Part shown: in pieces, positions 1-5,728 of the stretch
How positions within the stretch are numbered: the first letter of the stretch is position 1
How the letters are laid out: each line of letters starts with the position of its first letter
IMG/VR virus record: IMGVR_UViG_3300003890_000024
Location: 1-21,551 of that record
Strand: one strand, 5' to 3'
Source: a virus
DNA: 21,551 bases
Program-made: the position numbers and the translations under genes
The notes under the pieces: model-generated
Database searches by the model: none
Told to the model about the DNA's origin: nothing
Seen by the model: the letters and a program-made list of their open reading frames with translations, nothing else

Positions 1-17
1 ATATAGAAAAATAGCAC

Positions 18-46
18 TTGACTTTGATAAACCATTATACTACAAT
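18..46 (+). promoter_or_regulatory. sigma70-type promoter upstream of the large terminase
   Basis: A TTGACT -35 box (18-23) is followed after exactly 17 bases by a TACAAT -10 box (41-46), each one mismatch from consensus. Transcription would start near 53 and leave an untranslated leader of about 40 bases before the terminase SD. The TTG that opens the reading frame at 18 is the -35 box itself, which argues against a start there. It probably drives the late structural operon, or at least its first genes. Confidence 0.7.
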
Positions 47-95
47 TTCTAGTAAGTATTTTATCACACCATTTTTTCACTATCGGGAGGCTACA

Positions 96-2492
96 ATGCT
101 AATCTTTGATGATTATAACCATCAACCAATTATTCCAAGGCGGGACAGGTCAAATGAAATCAGAAAAATTGCGAAAAAAGTTGCTTATAGGATTCCACCA
201 ATTGACATTGAAAGGATTAACTGGGAAAGAAGGATAGAGTGCAAGCATAGTTTCAAGAAATTCTGCGAAACCTACTTAAAAAGCTCCTTCTATATGAACT
301 GGTCTAAGGACCAGCTTAAGGTGATTGAATTTCTGGAGAAAACATGCAAAGAAGGAGGAATGTATGCTCTCGCAATGCCGCGTGGTGGTGGTAAAACAAC
401 GCTAGTACGAGCAGCAATTCTATGGGTTGCTCTTTATGGGCATAAGCGTTATATAGTGAATATTGGCAGTAAAATTGACATGGCAGTTCAAGGAATTAGC
501 TATATCAAATCGCAGCTTCATAATGAATTACTTAGGGCTGACTTCCCAGAAATTTGGGATGTGCTTGAGAAAGTTGACAATAATAGGTATTATCAATTAC
601 GTGGTTCATATAATGACCATCCAATCTGGGTGCAGAGATTGAATAATTTGATTGTGCTGCCGGCAATCTGCCTTGGGAAAGGAAGTAAAGATAACAAAAT
701 TGTCGAGATGAAAATTGGTAAGATGCCAATTGAAGTGCATCCTGATGAATATGGAGTTGTTCCTCCAGAAAACTATGAAGCAAGCGTTTATTATGAGCAT
801 GATTCAGATTCAGTGAGATATATTCCATCAGCTAATGTATGGTTGGCTAAGAATGCAGGAATCGTGATTAAAGCATTTGGTATTGGAAGTGCTATTCGTG
901 GTGAGAGCATGCCAAATCCGATAACTATGGAGCAAATTCGTCCAGATTTGGTGTTATTGGATGACGTGCAGAAAGATATTATTGCAAGTAATCAAGTTAG
1001 CTGTGAGAATCTTGTGAATTTGATTGATAGTGCAGTGATGGGGCTTTCTGGCCCAGGAAAAAGAATATCAGCAATTATGCCTTGTACAGTGATTAGGAAA
1101 GGGGATGTGAGTAGCGTGTTCTTGGATAGGGAGTTAAAGCCTGAATGGAATGGCCATACGTTCAAAATGGTTGAGCAATGGCCAGCAGGTATCACAGATT
1201 TTGAAATTTCAAATGCAACTGAAGCAGGAAAGCTTTGGTTGCAATATAAGGATTTGAGGCAGCAAAGCCTAAGAGAGTTTGGAGATATTAGGCTTGCGAC
1301 TGAATTCTATTCCCAGAATAGAGAGAAAATGGATGAAGGTTTCGTAGTTAGCTGGGAAGATCGTTATGACCCATCTTTTGAAATTAGCGCTATTCAACAT
1401 GCAATGAACTTGAGATTTTCTCTGAAGGAAGGATTCTTAAGTGAGTATCAAAATCTTGGTCGTGGCTCAGGTTTGATGGTTGGCAATCAATTGAAGGTTG
1501 CTGATCTTGTGAAAAAGCAAACTAATTTGCCAAAGGGATCAATCACTCCAGATTGGAAATTTATTACTGCGTATGTTGATGTGCAAAGTGAAGCATTGTA
1601 TTATGTGGTGTATGCTTGTGATGATTCTTATACCGGAAGTGTGATTGATTATGGTACCTGGCCAGAGATTCCATTCAGCAATTTTAATAAAGCGCAATTA
1701 GAGAAATGGCGACCAATTTCAACAATGTACTTGCAAGACAATCAAAATGCTCCTTATGCAGGAATGGATAGGAGAGGGAACTTGCAAATAAATCTTGAGT
1801 CGAGAATTTATTATGCACTTAGCAAGCTAATTCCAATCTTAAAGAATAAGGAATATTCGTTCAAGCTTAATAATAATATCATGAAAAGTAAGATCAATAG
1901 GATTGGAATTGACGTGAGGTGGGGCAAAGTAAATGACGTGATTAAGCGATGGTTTATGGAGAATAAGCCTTCTGACGTGATTTTGGCTTATGGTCAAGGA
2001 ATTATGCCTTCGCAAAGGCAGCTTGAAGAATATGAAAGAAGGTCAGGATGGTTGTTTGAGCATCAATTATCGCCTGATGTGAAAGAGCCTAAATGGGTGA
2101 TTAAGCCTGGGAATGATGGACTTTGGTATTTAATGATGGACGTGAATAGGCTAAAAGATTTCTTGATGGAAAGACTGGCTTCTCCTCCAGGAAGTGCAGG
2201 AAGCATTAGCCTGTTTGCTGATAAGGAAGAGAATCATTGGATGTTTTGTGAGCAGATTTGCGATAGTGAGTATCCTGAAACTAGGTCTGCAAGAGGGTTG
2301 TTTAAGAATGTGTGGGAAAAGCGCAATGACGGACCGGACAATGATTATCTTGATTGCTTAGTCGGTTGTATTGCATTAGCTGGGACTATGGGAGTAGTGC
2401 TGAAGGTTGGTGATAATTATGAGAAAAAAGAAGTTGTGACGAGGAAATGGAGTGATTATAGGGCTATGAAGCAATTGCATAGAACCGCATAA
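96..2492 (+). CDS. Phage terminase large subunit (ATPase/nuclease packaging motor)
   Basis: 798-residue DNA-packaging motor that cuts concatemeric phage DNA and pumps it through the portal into the prohead. The ATPase half shows a Walker A motif PRGGGKT (residues 95-101, Lys100) and a Walker B motif LVLLDD (285-290). The nuclease half begins near 488 with an AYVDVQ strand (Asp495) and ends with an NDYLDC motif (Asp750, Asp753), as expected for an RNase H-like metal site; the layout suggests the GpA-type terminases that accompany lambda-type portals. The start at 96 is chosen because CGGGAGG sits at 84-90 with ideal spacing; the frame is open back to 18, but that would overlap the promoter. 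No small terminase gene is visible; it may lie upstream of the window. The family call is secure, the subfamily is inferred. Confidence 0.93.
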   Translation: MLIFDDYNHQPIIPRRDRSNEIRKIAKKVAYRIPPIDIERINWERRIECKHSFKKFCETYLKSSFYMNWSKDQLKVIEFLEKTCKEGGMYALAMPRGGGKTTLVRAAILWVALYGHKRYIVNIGSKIDMAVQGISYIKSQLHNELLRADFPEIWDVLEKVDNNRYYQLRGSYNDHPIWVQRLNNLIVLPAICLGKGSKDNKIVEMKIGKMPIEVHPDEYGVVPPENYEASVYYEHDSDSVRYIPSANVWLAKNAGIVIKAFGIGSAIRGESMPNPITMEQIRPDLVLLDDVQKDIIASNQVSCENLVNLIDSAVMGLSGPGKRISAIMPCTVIRKGDVSSVFLDRELKPEWNGHTFKMVEQWPAGITDFEISNATEAGKLWLQYKDLRQQSLREFGDIRLATEFYSQNREKMDEGFVVSWEDRYDPSFEISAIQHAMNLRFSLKEGFLSEYQNLGRGSGLMVGNQLKVADLVKKQTNLPKGSITPDWKFITAYVDVQSEALYYVVYACDDSYTGSVIDYGTWPEIPFSNFNKAQLEKWRPISTMYLQDNQNAPYAGMDRRGNLQINLESRIYYALSKLIPILKNKEYSFKLNNNIMKSKINRIGIDVRWGKVNDVIKRWFMENKPSDVILAYGQGIMPSQRQLEEYERRSGWLFEHQLSPDVKEPKWVIKPGNDGLWYLMMDVNRLKDFLMERLASPPGSAGSISLFADKEENHWMFCEQICDSEYPETRSARGLFKNVWEKRNDGPDNDYLDCLVGCIALAGTMGVVLKVGDNYEKKEVVTRKWSDYRAMKQLHRTA

Positions 2493-2508
2493 TGAGAAAG
2501 GAGAAAAT

Positions 2509-2694
2509 GTGAAATATGAAAAAGCTGAATCCTTTATATGCAGGTATTGCGGTTGCAGGCTTAGTAAAGTTACTCATACTTGGGTGATTGATGCAATTAG
2601 AAGAAGAAAGCGCATAAAAGTGATAAAAAGGAGGAGAGTCTGTAAGCATTGTGGATTGTCATTCACCACGATTGAGTATCAAGTTGATGATTGA
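2509..2694 (+). CDS. Small zinc-ribbon protein (NrdR N-terminus-like)
   Basis: 61-residue basic protein with two CxxC pairs (Cys11/Cys14 and Cys45/Cys48) framing a zinc ribbon. The second half, with a run of Arg/Lys then VCKHCGLSFTTIE, resembles the ribbon at the N-terminus of the NrdR repressor, but the ATP-cone domain of NrdR is absent. It starts with GTG: the ATG two bases upstream runs straight into TGA, and an AAAGGAG SD at 2497-2503 fits the GTG. It lies 16 bases after the terminase. A DNA- or RNA-binding role, perhaps in packaging-site recognition or late regulation, is inference. Confident that it is a real gene; function unknown. Confidence 0.75.
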   Translation: MKYEKAESFICRYCGCRLSKVTHTWVIDAIRRRKRIKVIKRRRVCKHCGLSFTTIEYQVDD

Positions 2695-2890
2695 ATCGAG
2701 GGTTTGTCAAGCAATTTCCTGGAGGAAAAGGGGATCGCGTTAAACGCAATAGGAAGCGATTCTCGGCGTTGTTTTCAAGCAAGGTCTCAGAAGTCGTCCA
2801 AGGTCGAAAGAAGGCCAAGGAAAGCTTCTGGTGCGTTTTAGCGAGGGATTGGGGCGGTCGGTCGGGATTCGATCTGCAAACCGACCGACC
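2693..2890 (+). ncRNA. Candidate structured RNA (G+C-rich multi-hairpin segment)
   Basis: Complementary arms suggest an ordered fold. GAATCG (2693-2698) can pair with CGATTC (2757-2762), enclosing two small hairpins, TTTCC-TGGA-GGAAA (2715-2728) and GCGT-TAA-ACGC (2737-2747). CAGAAG (2788-2793) can pair with CTTCTG (2825-2830). A perfect 10-bp stem, GGTCGGTCGG (2856-2865) with CCGACCGACC (2881-2890), closes a 15-base loop. Terminator-like hairpins follow at 2933 and 2975. A G+C-rich island in an AT-rich genome is a typical sign of functional RNA. No known RNA family is recognised and only the 10-bp stem is strong on its own. Confidence 0.35.
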
Positions 2891-2932
2891 TTGCGACGTG
2901 GGAACCGGTTTTTTCAGAAAAGTTCTTGAACG

Positions 2933-2956
2933 TTGATAGGTTTATCAAAGTTTTTT
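2933..2956 (+). terminator. Weak intrinsic terminator-like hairpin
   Basis: A 6-bp stem TTGATA (2933-2938) / TATCAA (2943-2948) with a GGTT loop is followed by AG and six T (2951-2956). The stem is mostly A-T, so it would be weak alone, but it lies just before a second, better terminator. Confidence 0.4.
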
Positions 2957-2974
2957 GCTTGCTCTTGACAGAGC

Positions 2975-2997
2975 TTCGGGAAATCCCGAAATTTTTT
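2975..2997 (+). terminator. Intrinsic (Rho-independent) terminator
   Basis: The stem TTCGGG (2975-2980) / CCCGAA (2985-2990) has an AAAT loop and is followed by A and six T (2992-2997). It is placed to end transcripts of the terminase/zinc-ribbon genes, or of a small RNA in the preceding G+C-rich stretch, before the next gene at 3132. Confidence 0.6.
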
Positions 2998-3023
2998 GGG
3001 AAGGAGGGAAGGGGGAAGAGGGG
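2998..3023 (+). other. G-quadruplex motif on the + strand
   Basis: Four G-tracts (2998-3000, 3006-3008, 3011-3015, 3020-3023) are separated by loops of 5, 2 and 4 bases, meeting the usual G3+N1-7 rule. More GGG/GGGG tracts follow to about 3057. The stretch has no C on this strand. It could fold in the transcript or in the non-template strand. Confidence 0.5.
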
Positions 3024-3031
3024 ATTATAGG

Positions 3032-3079
3032 GGAGTTAGGGAGTTAGGTGGTTGGGGAATTGAGGAATTAGGTAGTTTT
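3032..3079 (+). repeat. Six degenerate tandem copies of an 8-base G-rich unit
   Basis: The sequence divides into six consecutive 8-mers resembling GGARTTAG: GGAGTTAG twice, then GTGGTTGG, GGAATTGA, GGAATTAG and GTAGTTTT. The period is constant although the copies have diverged. No reading frame of interest crosses it. It directly follows the G-quadruplex motif. Confidence 0.55.
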
Positions 3080-3091
3080 CAAGTCTTGAAA
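3077..3091. promoter_or_regulatory. 15-base perfect palindrome, operator-like
   Basis: TTTCAAG and CTTGAAA flank a central T, giving 7-bp half-sites with twofold symmetry, 40 bases before the next start codon. It could be a repressor-binding site or a short hairpin. No clear promoter boxes overlap it, so the regulatory reading is tentative. Confidence 0.3.
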
Positions 3092-3131
3092 TATTTGCGA
3101 TTTCGGGTGTTTTTTTCCTGGAGAGTTCAGT

Positions 3132-3695
3132 ATGTTAATCCACAATAGAGTTAACCAAGACACACTATTACCGTTATCTGTTCAGATATTATTACCTTCT
3201 GGAGAAGCATATAATCTAGAAGATAATAATATCTCTCTCCAGTTTAAGTTATATTCATTCTCTGGAGAAGAAATAACTACAAGTGGAGTAGTTAATATAC
3301 TTGACTCCAGAAAAGGAATTGTAGAATACAGATGGAATATTAACGATTATAATCACTTTAACACTTTAATATCTATCTCTCCAGGAATTACAAACTATCA
3401 GTATAAAGCATGGTTTATAGTAAATAAATCTGGAGATAAGTATTATTACCCCCAGAATAACGAAGGAATATTAGTTAATGTAATAAATCCTTCTGGTATT
3501 AGCGAATATGAGAGTAGGAATATTGACGATTTATTATTTTCTCCCAGTAAAATTAAGAATTTAGAAGGACAAATAGAAGAAAGATCAGTTAGCGAGTTAA
3601 TAGAAGCAGAGATGTGGAAAGATAGTAAAAAAACAGATAAAGTACCATGGGGTATTAAAATAGCTAGAACAAGACCAAGTTCTACACTTAGCTAA
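3132..3695 (+). CDS. Ig-like / BppU N-terminal-like phage structural protein
   Basis: 187 residues, predicted mostly beta-strand in the first 120. The pattern PLSVQILLPSGEAYNL, then a hydrophobic strand, then GIVEYRW and YKAWFIV...GDKYYYP, matches the N-terminal domain common in upper-baseplate (BppU-type) and related phage attachment proteins. A charged tail follows (about 125-187). GGAG at 3120-3123 serves the ATG. Codon use differs from its neighbours: of 17 Leu codons 12 are TTA and none TTG, while the terminase and portal use TTG heavily, and ATA is frequent for Ile. With the structured region before it, this suggests later acquisition (a moron-like gene). As the gene sits in the head module, a head-decoration or spike role is equally possible. 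Confidence 0.6.
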   Translation: MLIHNRVNQDTLLPLSVQILLPSGEAYNLEDNNISLQFKLYSFSGEEITTSGVVNILDSRKGIVEYRWNINDYNHFNTLISISPGITNYQYKAWFIVNKSGDKYYYPQNNEGILVNVINPSGISEYESRNIDDLLFSPSKIKNLEGQIEERSVSELIEAEMWKDSKKTDKVPWGIKIARTRPSSTLS

Positions 3696-3833
3696 TTAGT
3701 AATTATGCAATAACTATGATTCGCTAACTGTAAAAGTGTAAAACTGGTGAGGATGCAAATACGCAAAGAGTGTGAGAGTAATTCTATAAAATTTGCTCGG
3801 AATAAAATAAGCTATTTCCAAAACAGCAATACA

Positions 3834-3853
3834 AGCTAGCAAGCTAGCTAGCT
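3834..3853 (+). repeat. AGCTAGC repeat/hairpin just before an SD site
   Basis: AGCTAGC (3834-3840) can pair with GCTAGCT (3847-3853) across a 6-base loop; the unit AAGCTAGC also occurs twice in tandem. The stem ends only five bases before the AAGGAG SD (3858-3863) of the next gene, so it could influence that gene's translation. The rest of the 177-base gap (3696-3872) shows no clear promoter. Confidence 0.4.
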
Positions 3854-3872
3854 AACCAAGGAGCTGAAAAAC

Positions 3873-4109
3873 ATGAATGCATATAAGTATGTGCATGCTG
3901 TTAGTGTGACGGTGAATCAATATTTTAGCATTGACAAGATAAAAGCAGATGCTGTTTATGTGGGTGGAGCAGGTAATTTAGCAGTTGAATTACCAAATGG
4001 ACAATCAATAACGTTTAATTCAGTGCCTGCTGGAACTATAATTCCAGTTCAATGTGTGAGAGTGCTTAACACGTCAACAGCAACTAATCTTGTGGCGTTG
4101 TTTTGCTAA
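3873..4109 (+). CDS. Small beta-rich protein, head spike base (RCAP_Rcc01079)-like
   Basis: 78 residues. The core VYVGGAGNLAVELPNG, a TFNSVPAGTIIPV strand and RVLNTSTATNLVAL at the C-terminus match the small all-beta phage family annotated as spike base protein after the Rhodobacter gene transfer agent head spike (my recollection of the family, not a search). It would sit on the capsid surface or at a vertex and hold a fibre or decoration. AAGGAG at 3858-3863 gives a good SD. It ends 14 bases before the portal gene. The family resemblance is good; the structural role is by analogy. Confidence 0.65.
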   Translation: MNAYKYVHAVSVTVNQYFSIDKIKADAVYVGGAGNLAVELPNGQSITFNSVPAGTIIPVQCVRVLNTSTATNLVALFC

Positions 4110-4123
4110 TAAGCGAATAAAAA

Positions 4124-5728
4124 ATGACAACTGAAAATAAAAAGTCAGAACTGGCTGAATTGTACAATAAGTATTTAGCAGCGAGGAGGGATTTGCTGAA
4201 GGCAAGGTATGATGCTGCACAAACGCATTTAGGAAATCAAGAGCATTGGAAGAATGCTGATTTTTACAGTCCAAATGCAGCAGCATCTCCAAATGTAAGG
4301 AGGATTTTGAAAAGTAGGGCAAGGTATGAAGTTGTAGAAAATAATCCATATTTGAAGGGGGTTGTTCTATCAATTGCGAATGATTTTGTAGGAAGTGGGC
4401 CTAAGCTTCAAATAATTGATGAAAGATTCTCTCCAGAAATTAGAAAGAGGGTGCAGTCAAAGTTTGTTGAATGGGCTAAAAATATTGGGTTGAGGGAAAA
4501 GCTTTGGAGATTGGAATTCTCGAAAAGAGTGGATGGAGAGTCGTTCGCGATTGCATTTCAAAATAAACGAACAAAATACCCTATCAAACTAGATTTCTAT
4601 GTCATAGAAAGTGATAGGGTTGGTGGGAACTTGATTGATTTTAAGGCTCCAGAGAAGGGATATGGGGAAATTGATGGTGTGAGGTTTGATGAGTATGAGC
4701 AGCCGATTGAATATTTCATCTTAGATCATCATCCAGGAACTAGTTGGCCATTTCCATCAATGGAATTTAGTAAGGGGTTTGGAAGTGGGAAGTGGGTAAA
4801 GGCGGAATTTGTGTTGCATTGGTTCAGGAAAGATAGGGGATGGCTTAGAGGAATTCCAGAATTAGCCCCATCATTTCCATTGTGTTCATTGTTGCGTCGT
4901 TATACTTTAGCGACAGTGAGAAATGCAGAAGTTAGTGCTGACTTCACAGTTTTGCTTGAATCTCAAAACCCATTAAGTCCAACGCCATTTACTGATGGAC
5001 ATGGGAATTTAATCACTGATGAACCATTTGATGTGTTCCCATTGGAAATGGGAATGTGCATGATACTTCCAAGAGGATATAAACCAAATAAGCTTGATAG
5101 CGTGCCTATTGGATCAGATTTTGATGATTTCGTTGGAGCAATTATACGAGAAATCGTTCGGCCGCTATTAGTGCCTTATAACTTGGCAGTTGGAAGTAGT
5201 AAAGACAGCAATATGAGCAGTAGTGTATTGGATGCAAATCTTTATAAAAGTGCTCAAAACTATGAAAGGATGCATTGCGAAGATAATGTGTTGAACAAGA
5301 TTTTTAGTCTTTGGTGGCAAGAAGCAATGCTTCAAGATGGTTATTTAGAATTGCCTAAGTCATTGAAGGAATTGGATTTCCCTCCAGAAAATAAATGGCG
5401 GTGGGATAACATTGGGATTCTGCATACTGATCCGTCTAAAGTCGCAGATTATTTGACTGTGATGAGGAATAGTGGCTTTATGACGGATAAAGACATACAG
5501 GAAATCTGGTTCAACAGGGACGTTGAAGATTGGAGGCAAGAGATTGCTGAGGATGAGGAATTCCGTATTGAGCAAATGAAGAAAAAGGCGGAAGTCAATA
5601 ATATGTACCAGAAATCTAGTGATGGTGGCAATACTTCAGATAGTAAAAAATCATCCGCTAAAGCTATGAATGGGAGTATGAAAGCATGCCGACTCCGAAA
5701 AAAGGCGAAAGCAAGGATGAGTTTATAA
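4124..5728 (+). CDS. Portal protein (lambda family)
   Basis: 534-residue subunit of the dodecameric ring at the capsid vertex through which DNA is packaged and ejected. The YEVVENNPYLKGVVLSIAND stretch followed by FVGSGPKLQI (about residues 66-95), then WRLEFSKRVDGESFAIAF, and later PYNLAVGSSKD (about 351-361) with a conserved Ser-rich region are typical of the lambda gpB/Phage_portal_2 family. The ATG lacks a clear SD and lies 14 bases after the upstream stop, suggesting translational coupling. The last 43 bases overlap the protease/capsid gene in another frame, so the basic C-terminal tail (RLRKKAKAR) is dual-coded. A strong nested hairpin lies inside the gene at 4578-4620. Confidence 0.92.
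   Translation: MTTENKKSELAELYNKYLAARRDLLKARYDAAQTHLGNQEHWKNADFYSPNAAASPNVRRILKSRARYEVVENNPYLKGVVLSIANDFVGSGPKLQIIDERFSPEIRKRVQSKFVEWAKNIGLREKLWRLEFSKRVDGESFAIAFQNKRTKYPIKLDFYVIESDRVGGNLIDFKAPEKGYGEIDGVRFDEYEQPIEYFILDHHPGTSWPFPSMEFSKGFGSGKWVKAEFVLHWFRKDRGWLRGIPELAPSFPLCSLLRRYTLATVRNAEVSADFTVLLESQNPLSPTPFTDGHGNLITDEPFDVFPLEMGMCMILPRGYKPNKLDSVPIGSDFDDFVGAIIREIVRPLLVPYNLAVGSSKDSNMSSSVLDANLYKSAQNYERMHCEDNVLNKIFSLWWQEAMLQDGYLELPKSLKELDFPPENKWRWDNIGILHTDPSKVADYLTVMRNSGFMTDKDIQEIWFNRDVEDWRQEIAEDEEFRIEQMKKKAEVNNMYQKSSDGGNTSDSKKSSAKAMNGSMKACRLRKKAKARMSL
4578..4620 (+). other. Nested inverted repeat inside the portal gene
   Basis: The outer arms ACCCTATCA (4578-4586) and TGATAGGGT (4612-4620) are a perfect 9-bp match. 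Between them, TTTCTA (4594-4599) pairs with TAGAAA (4605-4610) around a 5-base loop. The transcript could form a 43-base stem-loop with one asymmetric internal loop. Its role is unknown. Confidence 0.5.

Larger units (their letters stand above)
2695..3131. other. 437-base non-coding region with dense structure
   Basis: No convincing gene lies here. The first half is visibly richer in G+C than the genes (39 of 60 bases at 2841-2900, against 24 of 60 at 2521-2580). It contains several possible hairpins, two terminator-like structures, a G-rich strand-biased stretch with a G-quadruplex motif, six degenerate 8-base repeats and a 15-base palindrome, listed separately. An 81-codon TTG frame crosses the first half but has no SD and no family resemblance. 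It may be a regulatory region, a structured RNA or an insertion boundary. Confidence 0.6.

Noticed and set aside
18-95. TTG start for the terminase, adding 26 residues
   Set aside because: The TTG is the -35 box of a strong promoter and has no SD, while ATG 96 has CGGGAGG at ideal spacing.
2691-2936. 81-codon frame with TTG start overlapping the zinc-ribbon stop
   Set aside because: No SD, rare start codon, no recognisable family, and its G+C-rich sequence is better explained by hairpins and composition. Not reported as a gene.
2965-2970. TTGACA as a -35 box for the gene at 3132
   Set aside because: No acceptable -10 box at 15-19 bases; the following sequence is a terminator stem.
3084-3117. 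Hairpin-plus-T-run before the gene at 3132 as a terminator
   Set aside because: The possible stem (GAAAT/ATTTC) is short, A-T only, and separated from the T tract by GGGTG; not convincing.
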